From: Actinomycetota bacterium
GTDB taxonomy: Bacteria > Actinomycetota > Actinomycetes > Propionibacteriales > Propionibacteriaceae
Length of the DNA: 64,000 bases
NCBI GenBank assembly: GCA_020161015.1
Contig: JAIUOT010000017.1
Location: forward strand, 62,001-126,000
Direction of reading: 5' to 3'
In this document: positions 46,128-55,700 of the stretch, piece by piece
Layout of the letters: each line of letters opens with the position of its first letter
Position numbering within the stretch: the first letter of the stretch is position 1
Notes under the pieces: generated by a model
The model's input: the letters and a program-made list of their open reading frames with translations, nothing else
Database searches by the model: none
What the model was told of the DNA's origin: nothing
Translations under genes and position numbers: made by a program

Positions 46128-47731
46128 GACGACTCCGTGGGCGCCGCCGGGAACTCGACCGGCCCGACCGGTTCGGCGTCCTCCGGCGGCACCAGCGTGG
46201 CCGGCGTGACCGACGACCGGTCGGGGTCGACGAGGTCTTCCGGCAGCAGGGTCCGCAGCTCCTCCAGCGTCGGCTCGTCCACCTCGCGCAGGCGCCAGGC
46301 GTGTCGCCCGATGGCCGCCTCGAGAAGGTTGCGCGCGTAGCGGCCGTTGCCGAAGTTCTCGTCCCGCACCTGCTCGGCGAGCTGCCTGCTGAACTCGTCC
46401 AGCACCCCGTCGCCCAGGTCGTAGTCGGACTTGGCGGACATCGAGCCGAAGATGTCCCGCAGCTCGTCGTCGGTGTAGTCGTCGAAGGTGATCGTCGTGC
46501 GGAAGCGGCTCGCCAGCCCCGGGTTGTTCGAGATGAAGACCTCCATCGGCACCGGGTACCCGGCGACGATCACGACCAGGTCGTCGCGGTGGTCCTCCAT
46601 CTCCTTCACCAGGGTGTTGATGGCCTCCTCGCCGTACTGGTCGCCGTTGAGCGAGTACGCCTCGTCGATGAACAGCACGCCGCCGTAGGCCTTCGCGGCC
46701 ACCTCCGCGGTCTTGATGGCGGTCTGGCCGAGGTAGCCGGCCACCAGCTCGGACCGGTCGACCTCCACCAGCTGGCCCTTGCTGAGCAGGCCGATCGACT
46801 TGTAGATGCCGGCCACGAGGCGGGCGACCGTCGTCTTCCCGGTGCCCGGGTTGCCGGTGAAGATCAGGTGACGGGTGATCGTCGGGCTCTTCAGGCCCGC
46901 CTTGGTGCGCAGCGCGTCCACCCTCAGGATGGCCGTCTGGCGGCGGATCTCGGACTTCACCCTGGCGAGCCCGATGAGCTCGTCGAGCTCGGCGAGCCAT
47001 TCCTCGACGGTCTTCTCCGGTTCTGGCGGCGAGGCCGGCTCTGCCGCCTCGTCTGCCGCGGGGGGAGGCGCGGTGGTGGTGGCTGCCGGGTCGGCGGCCT
47101 GCGGCGTGGCACCGGCCGGCGGGGGCGGGACGGCGGGGAGCGACGGCGTCGGGAACGCCACGCCGCCCAGGCCGGGGAAGGCGCCGCCGGCCGCCGGGTC
47201 GAGGCGGGTCACGTCGAGAAGGCTGTCCTGGCTCGTGCGCAGGCGCGTCAGCACGTCGGTGAGGATCGCCGGGGCCTGGCGCACGAACTCGCGCTGGGCG
47301 GCGTCCTGGTCGGGCGCGGAGGGCAGCGTCGGGGCGTGGTGGACGCCGGGGAGTTGCGCGGCCGCGGCGAGGCTCGCCGCGCCCAGGGCGGACGGGCCGG
47401 GCTCGCCCAGCGTCGCGGCGGCGTGGCAGACGTCGGCCAGGGCGCGCGCGTACCCGGCGGCGTGGGGACCGGAGGAGACGGCCGCCTGGCTGGCCAGTGG
47501 GGTGGGGGCCCGCCGGAAGCGGCGCCCGCGCACGGCGGCATCCATGAACGCCTCCGCGGAGCTGTCGACGCCGACCTCGCGGCACCAGTCCAGGAACGCC
47601 CCGCGGTTGGACTCGGCCACGGCGGCCGAGAGCACGAGGCCCTCCTCGGCGGCCGCGTGCGGGTCCAGGCCTGCGGCGACGGCAGCCCGGGACAGGGCGG
47701 CCAGGGCGTCGGACAGCGTCGGCGTGGTCAT
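46124..47731 (-). CDS. CbbX/SpoVK-type AAA+ ATPase
   Basis: A 535-residue AAA+ protein. The N-terminal 230 residues are Ala-rich helices and a Pro/Ala linker with no recognised domain. The ATPase core runs from about residue 235: Walker A GNPGTGKT, Walker B GGVLFIDEAYSL, sensor 1 VVIVAGYP, arginine finger in NPGLASRF, and sensor 2 GNGRYARNLLEAA. Relatives remodel protein complexes (Rubisco activase CbbX, EccA of type VII secretion). It overlaps both neighbours by 4 bp. A chaperone role for TelA or the kinase complex is inference. Confidence 0.88.
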   Translation of the reverse strand: MTTPTLSDALAALSRAAVAAGLDPHAAAEEGLVLSAAVAESNRGAFLDWCREVGVDSSAEAFMDAAVRGRRFRRAPTPLASQAAVSSGPHAAGYARALADVCHAAATLGEPGPSALGAASLAAAAQLPGVHHAPTLPSAPDQDAAQREFVRQAPAILTDVLTRLRTSQDSLLDVTRLDPAAGGAFPGLGGVAFPTPSLPAVPPPPAGATPQAADPAATTTAPPPAADEAAEPASPPEPEKTVEEWLAELDELIGLARVKSEIRRQTAILRVDALRTKAGLKSPTITRHLIFTGNPGTGKTTVARLVAGIYKSIGLLSKGQLVEVDRSELVAGYLGQTAIKTAEVAAKAYGGVLFIDEAYSLNGDQYGEEAINTLVKEMEDHRDDLVVIVAGYPVPMEVFISNNPGLASRFRTTITFDDYTDDELRDIFGSMSAKSDYDLGDGVLDEFSRQLAEQVRDENFGNGRYARNLLEAAIGRHAWRLREVDEPTLEELRTLLPEDLVDPDRSSVTPATLVPPEDAEPVGPVEFPAAPTESS

Positions 47732-48282
47732 GCCTCTCCCGGGGTCGTGGCCGGCGGCACCGGCTGCTGCGAGGGGACGTTCAGGTTGAGTTCCGGGGCC
47801 TGGGCGTGGCCGAAGCGCTCCTGGAGGAAGCGCCCGTGGCTCACCAGGGCCGCGGCGTCGGTGGTGTTGGCGGCGTCGTAGATCGCGTCCATCGTCACCG
47901 CGAGCAGGTCGAGCTGGTCGACCAGCAGCAGCAGCGAGGTCTTCCCCCCGTCCACAGGACGGGAGTCGGCCCAGTCGCGGGGGAGTCGGAGGTAGGCGCC
48001 GATCGCCTCGGGCAGGTAGTCGGTGGCCGTGGCCACCACGGAGTAGGAGTCGTAGCTCCCGAGCCCGAGCAGGTCGAGCCGAGGCAGGGTCTTGCGCACC
48101 GTGGTGGTCACGCGCAGCGCGCGGGCGCGCACGACCCCCGGCACCGCGGGGTCGGCGACGAGGCGCTCCACGTTGTCGAGCGAGGTGCCGATGTCGGTGG
48201 CGGTCGGAGCCGTCGCGGTCGCGCCTTCGGGTGGCGCGACCGGCTGCTCCTCGCGTCCGAGGACCCTGTCCCAGAAGCCCAT
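47728..48282 (-). CDS. Unknown 184-residue protein between TelA and the AAA ATPase
   Basis: A soluble protein beginning MGFWDRVLGREEQ, with a short linker and then a helical core: TSLDNVERLVADPAVPGVVR, ALRVTTTVRKTLPRLDLLG, YSVVATATDYLPEAIGAYL, LLVDQLDLLAVTMDAIYD. In Bacillus and others the gene next to telA is xpaC, whose product is also small and helical; whether this is a distant XpaC relative cannot be told by eye. The start of the AAA gene overlaps its stop (ATGA). Confidence 0.7.
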   Translation of the reverse strand: MGFWDRVLGREEQPVAPPEGATATAPTATDIGTSLDNVERLVADPAVPGVVRARALRVTTTVRKTLPRLDLLGLGSYDSYSVVATATDYLPEAIGAYLRLPRDWADSRPVDGGKTSLLLLVDQLDLLAVTMDAIYDAANTTDAAALVSHGRFLQERFGHAQAPELNLNVPSQQPVPPATTPGEA

Positions 48283-48291
48283 CTACCGCCC

Positions 48292-49503
48292 TCAGCGATC
48301 GATCGAGATCGACGGCAGCTGCGAGGCGCGGGAGTCCTGCTGCGCGACCCGGTCGAGGTAGGCCTTGCTCTTGGCGACCTCGGTCTCGAGCGTGCCGATG
48401 GTGGCCGCCATGGTGTCCAGGGCCTTCACCTTGAACTGGTCGATGGAGTCCATCGTCGCGTAGATGTTGGCGAACGCCGCCTGGAGCTGCTCGATGCCGA
48501 TCGTCGAGGACGCCGCCTGCTCCTGGATCTGCGCGGAGTTCTCCTTGAGCATCTCCGAGGTGGTGGTGTTCAGTGCCGTGATCTGGTCGAGAACCAGCTT
48601 CTGGTTGCCGAGCGCCTGGGCGACGATCACCGCCGTGCGCAGCGCGGAGACCGTGGTCGTGGACGCCCGGTCGACGCCCTTGATCAGCTCGACGTTGTTC
48701 TTGATGATGATGTCGATCGCGAGGTAGCTCTGGATCGACACCGCGAGCTGGGTGAGCAGGTCCTGGTGCTTCTGCCGGACGTAGAACAGGACGTCCTGGT
48801 TCATCGCCTTGGCCTTCTCCGGGTCGGCCAGTTCGAGCTCGGCGATCTGCGCCGACAGCTTCGCGTCCAGCCGCTCGGCGATGTACACGTACTGGTTGAG
48901 CCGGCCCATCACGGTCCACAGGTTCTGCTTCTCCATGTTGAGCGCGACGTTGTCCTTGGTCAGCTCGTCCTGGCCGGAGCGGAGCGCGTGCAGGATGCCG
49001 TTGAGGTGGTCCTGCGAGCTCTGGTACTTGCGGAAGTAGTCCGTGACGCCCTTGCCCCAGCCGAGCTTGGACAGGAAGCCCTTGCTGCCCCGCGCCTGCG
49101 CGGGGTCGAGGTCCTCGACGGTGCGGCGCAGTTCGAGGAGGGTCTTGCCGACCTTCGAGGTGTCGGCCAGCCCGCCGGCCTCGATGGCGCGCACCGGGGT
49201 CTGGAGCAGGCGGTTGGACGTCTCCGCCGCCTTGCGGATGTCGGCGTCCCCCATGCTGCGCACCGCATCGGCTTGTGCGGAGAAGGTGGGCGAGTTCTCC
49301 TCGGTGGAGTTCAGCGCGGTCAGGAACTCGGCGACCTTCGCGTCCAGCACCGGGACCTGTGCCTCCTGCACCTGCGGCGCCATCGCGGGCGCCTGCGTGG
49401 CGGTCACCACCGCGGGTGCCGCGGGCGGGGTCAGGTTGAGCATCTCCGGGGGCGCGAGCTGGACCGCCTGGCCCTGGCTGGACGGCTGCGCGGGTGTGGT
49501 CAT
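48292..49503 (-). CDS. telA: TelA-family toxic anion resistance protein
   Basis: A 403-residue soluble protein of the TelA/KlaB family, linked to tellurite and other stress tolerance. Residues 1-60 are a Pro/Ala/Gln-rich linker; the rest is the helical TelA core with TSNRLLQTPVRAIEA, QDELTKDNVALNMEKQNLW, MNQDVLFYVRQKHQDLLTQL, QSYLAIDIIIKNNVELIKGV and TVSALRTAVIVAQALGNQKL. GAGAGG precedes the ATG. It is the first gene of the nine-gene operon. How TelA works biochemically is not known. Confidence 0.92.
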   Translation of the reverse strand: MTTPAQPSSQGQAVQLAPPEMLNLTPPAAPAVVTATQAPAMAPQVQEAQVPVLDAKVAEFLTALNSTEENSPTFSAQADAVRSMGDADIRKAAETSNRLLQTPVRAIEAGGLADTSKVGKTLLELRRTVEDLDPAQARGSKGFLSKLGWGKGVTDYFRKYQSSQDHLNGILHALRSGQDELTKDNVALNMEKQNLWTVMGRLNQYVYIAERLDAKLSAQIAELELADPEKAKAMNQDVLFYVRQKHQDLLTQLAVSIQSYLAIDIIIKNNVELIKGVDRASTTTVSALRTAVIVAQALGNQKLVLDQITALNTTTSEMLKENSAQIQEQAASSTIGIEQLQAAFANIYATMDSIDQFKVKALDTMAATIGTLETEVAKSKAYLDRVAQQDSRASQLPSISIDR

Positions 49504-49537
49504 CGACGGACCTCTCGAGTCGTGGGCGTTGGCCCCC

Positions 49538-49543
49538 AATCTA
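49538..49543 (-). promoter_or_regulatory. Candidate -10 element of the TelA-PknG operon
   Basis: TAGATT on the minus strand lies 35 bp before the telA ATG and would give a leader near 28 nt. No LexA-type or other inverted operator is obvious in the 157-bp gap to adnA. Confidence 0.4.
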
Positions 49544-49660
49544 GCCGTCACGGCCGACGTCGGCGCGCCTGTCGGCGCACCCGTCGCGACCGTTCCGGGG
49601 GCAGCCGGGGGCAACCCTGACGGGCAGGGCGTCTCGCGGGTGTCGGCGGCAGGTGGTTGC

Positions 49661-52600
49661 ATGGTCCGCGTGACCGTCCTGCCAGACCTCAGCCCGGAAC
49701 AGGCCGCCGTTCTCGGGGCCTGGGACGGCCCGCTGCTGGTGCTGGGGGGCCCCGGCACCGGCAAGACCACGCTGCTCGCGCACGCCGCCGTGGAGCGCTA
49801 CCGGGCCGGCGGCGCCGACCCGTTGGTGCTGGCCGGCAGCCGGACGGCGGCCGGCGCTCTGCGCAACACCGTGGCGGCGGCACTGGGCCCGGGATCGTGG
49901 CAGCCGGCGGTCACCACCGTGCACGCGCTGTGCCGCAGCCTGTGGCAGCGTTTCGCCGGCCGGCCCGACCTCCGGCTCCTCGCCGCGCCCGAGCAGGAGT
50001 ACCGGGTGCGGGAACTCCTCGCCGGCGCCGGCCCCCGGGCCTGGCCGGACGGGCTGCGCCATGCGCTCGGCACCCGAGGCTTCGCAGCGCAGGTCCGCGG
50101 GGCGCTCGCGCGGGCCCGGCAGCTCGGTCTCGAGCCGGAGGACCTCGTCGGGTTCGGCGAGGGCGCGGGCCGCCCCGAGTGGGCGGCGCTGGGCCGGTTC
50201 TTCGGGGAGTACCTCGACGTGCTCGACGCGGAGGGCGTGCTCGACTACGCCGAGCTGGTGCACCGCGTCCGCCTGCTGCTCACCGACGTCGAGGTTCACG
50301 CCGCGGTCACCGACGGCATCGGCGCCGTCCTCGTGGACGACTACGCCGAGCTCGACCCCGCGCAGATCGGGCTGGTCGCCGCGCTCGCCGGTGGGGGCGC
50401 GCCCGTCCTGGCCGTCGCGGACCCCGACAGCGTGAGTTCGACCTTCCGCGGGGCGAGCCCCCGGGCGGTGGCCGACTTCGAGCGCTTCTTCTCCCGTCCG
50501 GACGCGCCGGCGCAGCGCCGCGAGCTCGCCACCGGGCACCGGTTCGGACGCGGGATCGCCGCAGCCGTCGGGGGCGTGCGCGCCCGGCTGCCCCGACCGG
50601 CCGGGACGACACCGGTGCCGCCGGCGGCCGGCGGGCCGGACGGCGACGTGGTGGTGCTGGCCTGCCCGGGGGAGGCCGAGCAGGCGGCGGCCATCGCCGC
50701 GGAACTGCGGCGTGCCCGCCTGGACGACGGGGTCGCCTACGGCGAGATGGCCGTCCTGGTGCGATCGGGGCGGCGGCAGCTCGGTCCCATCGTCCGCTCG
50801 CTGGCCGCGGCGGGCATCCCGGTGGAGGTCGCCGGGGACGAGATCCCGCTGGCCCAGGCGCCGGCCGTGCGCCCGCTGCTGCTGGCGCTGTCGGTCACGG
50901 CCGCCGGCCGGGTCGCGCCGGACGAGGCTGTGCGCCTGCTGACCTCCCCGCTGGCGGGCTTCGACGCGCTCGGGCTCCGACGGCTGGCCCGCCAGTGGCG
51001 GCAGGGGCGGCCGGAGCCCGTGCCGGTCACCCTCGCAGAGCAGCTGGCCGCCGCGCTGAACGAGCCGGGCTGGCTCGACGACGCGGAACCCGGTGCCGAC
51101 GTCGAGCGGCTGCGCACCCTGCGCGGCGTGCTGGGCCAGGCCGCGGCGAGGGTGGCAGCCGGGGCGCCGGTCGACCTCGTGGCGTGGACGCTGTGGCAGG
51201 GCACCGGGTGGCCGGCGCAGCTGCGCAGGGAGTCCGCGTCCGGCGGAGCGCTGGGCAGCAGGGCGGACGCGGACCTGGACGCGCTCTGCGCCTTCTTCGA
51301 CACCGCGGCGGAGGCCGACCGCCGGGGCGGGGTGGCCGGCGTGCGGGCATTCCTCGCCGAGCTGGCGGGCCAGCAGATCCCGGCCGACCATGAGCGCGAG
51401 GCCCGGCTGCGGCGCCGGGGGGTCCAGGTGCTCACCGCCCACCGGGCGCGGGGGCGCGAGTGGGAGCTGGTGGTGGTCGCCGGGGCGCAGGAGGGCGTGT
51501 GGCCGGCCGGACGCCGGGTGAGCACCGTGCTCGACGCGGCGTCCCTCACCTCGGCCGGGCTGGAGGGTGTCACCGACCACCGCGACCTGCTGGCCGCGGA
51601 GCGCCGGCTGTTCCACCTCGCCTGCTCGCGAGCGCGTCGGCGACTGGTGGTCACGGCCGCGGCGGGCACAGAAGGCGAGGCCGACAGCCCGTCCCGGTTC
51701 CTCGCCGAACTGGGGGTGGAGCCACGCGCTCCGCAGCGCGGGCGCACGCCGCTCACGCTGCCCGCGCTGGCCGCCGAGCTGCGCCGCCACGCCACCGACC
51801 CGGCCACGCCGGTCGGCCTGCGCCGCGCCGCGGCCGGCGAGCTGGCCCGGCTGGCCGACGCCACCGACCGGTCCGGGCGCCCGCTGGTGCCCGCGGCAGA
51901 CCCGTCCGGCTGGTGGGGGGTGCGGGAGCTGAGCTGCGCTCCCCGGCCCCTGGCGCCGGGGGCCCAGGTGCGACTGAGCCCCAGCCAGGTGACCGGCGTG
52001 CTGACCTGCCCGCGCCGCTACTTCCTCTCCCGCGAGGCGCGGGGCGAGGGCGAGCCGGGACTCGCGGCGTCCCTGGGGTCGCTGATCCACCTGCTCGTCC
52101 AGCGGGCCGTGCAGGAGGAGTGGGGCCTGGCCGAGCTGCGCGACCAACTCGACCGCGTCTGGCACCGGCTGAGGTTCGAGGCCGCCTGGCTTTCCGCCAC
52201 AGAGCGTGTGGAGGTGGAGCTCGGCCTCGCCCGGTTCCTTTCCTGGCGGCGGGTGCGGCGGGCCGACCTGGTGGGGGTGGAGGTCCCGTTCGCGCTGCGG
52301 CTGTCGGTCGACGACCTCGAGGTGGTGCTCGACGGCAAGGTCGACTGGCTGGAGGCCACCGGCGAGGGGCTGAGGGTGGTCGACTTCAAGACCTCGCGGA
52401 CGGTGCCGACCAAGGCGTCGATCGCCGGGCTCGAGCAGCTCGGCATCTACCAGCTCGCGGTTGCCGCGGGCGGGTTCGACGACGTCGCGCCCGGCCACAC
52501 CCGTCCCGACGGCGCGGCGGCGGTGTACCTGCGGCTGCCCGACCGTCCCGAGGACCTCCCGCGCGAGTTCGGCCAGGCGTCGCTGGCCACCGCCCCGTAC

Positions 52601-52777
52601 CTGGGGGCCGATCCTGGGGAGGAGGAGTACCCGAGCTGGGTGCACCACCGCATCGCCACCGCAGCGCGGGTGGTCGCCGAAGGGGCGTTCCCCGCCACGC
52701 CGGGCGGGCACTGCCGCAGCTGCGCCTTCGCCACGAGCTGCCCGGCCTCGCCGCGCGGTGGGCAGGTGCTGCGATGA
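49661..52777 (+). CDS. adnA: AdnA subunit of the AdnAB helicase-nuclease
   Basis: A 1,038-residue UvrD/AddB-like subunit of the actinobacterial AdnAB complex, which resects double-strand breaks. The motor has Walker A GGPGTGKTT, but motif II reads VDDYAELD instead of the DEYQD form, and motif V is VLTAHRARGREWELV, so ATPase power is probably reduced. The C-terminal nuclease has VVDFKTSRT, framed by cysteines in LTCPRRYFL and HCRSCAFATSCP that would hold an iron-sulfur cluster. ATG 49661 is chosen; GTG 49670 is possible. The stop overlaps adnB by ATGA. It is divergent from telA. Confidence 0.93.
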   Translation: MVRVTVLPDLSPEQAAVLGAWDGPLLVLGGPGTGKTTLLAHAAVERYRAGGADPLVLAGSRTAAGALRNTVAAALGPGSWQPAVTTVHALCRSLWQRFAGRPDLRLLAAPEQEYRVRELLAGAGPRAWPDGLRHALGTRGFAAQVRGALARARQLGLEPEDLVGFGEGAGRPEWAALGRFFGEYLDVLDAEGVLDYAELVHRVRLLLTDVEVHAAVTDGIGAVLVDDYAELDPAQIGLVAALAGGGAPVLAVADPDSVSSTFRGASPRAVADFERFFSRPDAPAQRRELATGHRFGRGIAAAVGGVRARLPRPAGTTPVPPAAGGPDGDVVVLACPGEAEQAAAIAAELRRARLDDGVAYGEMAVLVRSGRRQLGPIVRSLAAAGIPVEVAGDEIPLAQAPAVRPLLLALSVTAAGRVAPDEAVRLLTSPLAGFDALGLRRLARQWRQGRPEPVPVTLAEQLAAALNEPGWLDDAEPGADVERLRTLRGVLGQAAARVAAGAPVDLVAWTLWQGTGWPAQLRRESASGGALGSRADADLDALCAFFDTAAEADRRGGVAGVRAFLAELAGQQIPADHEREARLRRRGVQVLTAHRARGREWELVVVAGAQEGVWPAGRRVSTVLDAASLTSAGLEGVTDHRDLLAAERRLFHLACSRARRRLVVTAAAGTEGEADSPSRFLAELGVEPRAPQRGRTPLTLPALAAELRRHATDPATPVGLRRAAAGELARLADATDRSGRPLVPAADPSGWWGVRELSCAPRPLAPGAQVRLSPSQVTGVLTCPRRYFLSREARGEGEPGLAASLGSLIHLLVQRAVQEEWGLAELRDQLDRVWHRLRFEAAWLSATERVEVELGLARFLSWRRVRRADLVGVEVPFALRLSVDDLEVVLDGKVDWLEATGEGLRVVDFKTSRTVPTKASIAGLEQLGIYQLAVAAGGFDDVAPGHTRPDGAAAVYLRLPDRPEDLPREFGQASLATAPYLGADPGEEEYPSWVHHRIATAARVVAEGAFPATPGGHCRSCAFATSCPASPRGGQVLR

Positions 52778-55700
52778 GGCTCACCGACCCGGGTCAGCTC
52801 GCCGACGCGCTCGGTATCCCCTTCTCCGACCAGCAGCTCTCCGCGATCACCGCGCCGCTGGAACCGGCCGTGATCATCGCCGGCGCCGGCTCGGGCAAGA
52901 CCACGGTGATGGCCGCCCGGGTGGTGTGGCTTGTCGGGTCCGGCCAGGTGCGGCCCGAGGAGGTCCTGGGGCTGACCTTCACCCGCAAGGCCGCGGGCGA
53001 GCTGGGCCTGCGGGTCCGGCGGGCGCTCCAGCGGGCCGGAGTGCTCGGCGACGACCAGGAGGCCGGCGAGGAGCTGATCCTCACCTACGACGCGTTCGCG
53101 GGACGGCTGGTGGCCGAGCACGGGCTGATGCTGGGCATCGAGGGCGACGCCCGGATGATCACCGGTGCGGCGCGCTACCGCCTCGCCGCGAGGGTCGTGG
53201 CGGACACCCCCGGGTTGGGCGAGCTCGCCCGGCTGCGTCCGGCCACCGTCACGCAGCGGCTGCTCGAACTGTCCTCGGAGCTCCGCTCGCACCTGGTGGA
53301 GCCCGGCGACCTTGCCGAGCACGCGCTGCGGTTCGAGCAGGCGCTCCAGCACGCGCCCCGCAACCCGCGGGGGCAGGTGTACGCCGCCGTCCAGACCGCC
53401 CGCGCAGCCATGGCCGAGCGCCTCGAGCTGGCGACGCTCGTGGTGCGCTACGAGGAACTGAAGGCAGAGCTGGGCTACGTGGAGTTCGCCGACCAGATGG
53501 CCGCGGCCGCGCGGCTGGCCACCGAGGTGCCCGCGGTGCCCCAGGCACTGCGGCGGGAGTTCCGCGTCGTCCTGCTGGACGAGTACCAGGACACCTCCGC
53601 GGCCCAGGCGACCCTCCTGCGCGGCCTGTTCTCCGGCCCGGACGTGGCGTCGGGACGCGGGCACGCGGTGACGGCCGTCGGTGACCCGTGCCAGGCGATC
53701 TACGGGTGGCGGGGCGCGGCGGCGTCCAACATCCTGGACTTCGCCCACCAGTTCCCGACCACGGGCGGGACCCCGGCCACCAGCTACGCGCTGACGGTGA
53801 ACCGCCGCAGCGGGCAGCGGGTGCTGGACGCGGCCAACCGGCTGGCCGGGCCGGCCCGCGCCGAACCGGCGCTGGTGGCGCACGGCCTGGACCTCGACCT
53901 GGTCGCGCCACCCGGGACGCCACCGGGCCGGGTGGAGGTCACCGGCCACGCGACCTGGCCGGAGGAGGTGACCGCGATCGCCGACCGGATCGCAGAGCTC
54001 CACGGCACGGGAGCGGTGCCGGCCTGGTCGCAGGTCGCCGTGCTGGCCAGGCGCAACACGCAGGTGGCCGACGTGTACGCAGAGCTGGTCTCGCGCGACA
54101 TTCCCGCGGAGATCGTGGGCCTGGGTGGCCTGCTCGAACTGCCGCCGATCGCAGACGTCGTCGCCACGCTCACCCTGCTCGACGACGCGACGGCCAATCC
54201 GGCGGTGCTGCGGCTGCTCACCTCGCCGCGGTGGGCCATCGGCATCCCCGACCTCGCGCTGCTCGGACGGCGCGCGCGGGAGCTCGCCGCGGCCCGCGGA
54301 ACCGCCGGTGGCGCCGGGGGACCGGGCACCGATGCGCCCGCCGTCGACGCCGCCCTGGTGGGGACCGACCCGGCCTCGGTACCGAGCCTGCTCGAGGCGC
54401 TCGCCGACCCTGGCCCGCTGGCCTACCACGGGGACGCCCGGAACCGCTTCGCCGCCTTCACCGCCGAGCTGGGCCAGTTGCGGCGGCACGCGGGGGACGC
54501 CGTGACCGAACTGGTGCAGCGGGTGATCGCCGTCCTGGGCCTCGCGGTGGAGCTGGAGGCCATCAGCGTCGGGGGAAGCGCCCCGCTGGACACCTTCGTC
54601 CAGGCCGTCGCCGACTACACCGACATCGACGCCGACGCGTCGCTGTCCGGACTGCTGGCCTACCTCGACGCGGAGCGGGAGTACGGCACCGGCCTGGAAC
54701 AGGCTGTCGTGTCCGCGTCCGACTCGGTGAAGGTGCTCACCGTCCATAAAGCCAAGGGCCTGGAGTGGGATGCGGTGTTCGTCCCCGGCCTCGCGATGGA
54801 CGTGTTCCCCACCGACCGGGTCACCGGGAACTGGCTGCGCAGTGCCTCGACGCTGCCGTACCCGCTGCGGGGTGACGCGGACGCTCTGCCGCGCCTCGGC
54901 ACGGTCGACCACCAGGCGATGGCGGCCTTCGGCGAAGCGCTCACCGGGCAGCAGCGGCTGGGCGAGGACCGTCTGGCCTACGTCGCGGTGACGCGTGCCC
55001 GGCAGCTGCTGATCGCCTCGACGCACGTCTGGGGGCCGGGGCTGGTGAAGCCGCGCCAGCCCTCGGACTACGTCACCGTGCTGTGCGAGCACGCCCAGTC
55101 GGTGTCGCTCGCCGACGAGGTGCCTGCGCAGAACCCGCTGCTCGGGGAGGGCGCGGTCGCCTCCTGGCCGGCCGTCGGCGACACGGAGGCGTGGCGGGTG
55201 CGGCGTGAGGCCGCGGAGGAGGTGGCGCTGGCGCGCGGCGGACGGGCCGTCGGGCGTCCGGCAGGCCCGGAACTGGACCTCGACCAGGAGGCGCAGGTGG
55301 CGGCGTGGCGCCGTCGGGCCGACGCGCTGGTCGAGGCCGAGCTCGAGGCGGCTCGGGAGCGGGCCACCGCGCGCCTTCCCGAGCACCTCTCCGTGACCGG
55401 CCTGGGGCGGCTGGCCAAGGACCCTTCGGGCTATGCGGCGGAGCTGCGGCGCCCGATGCCCCGGCTGGTCAGCGACGCACAGCGCTGGGGCATCGGCTTC
55501 CACCAGTGGCTCGAGCACCGGTTCCGCACCCAGTCACCCCTGCTGGACGGTGAGGTGGAGGCCGAGCTGGCGGGGCAGGACTTCGACCAGCTGCGGGCGG
55601 GCTTCGAGGCCGGTCCCTACGCCGCGGCCGTGCCGCTGGCCGTCGAGACACCCTTCACGCTGGTGCTCGGGGGACGGCTGGTGCGCGGGCGCATCGACGC

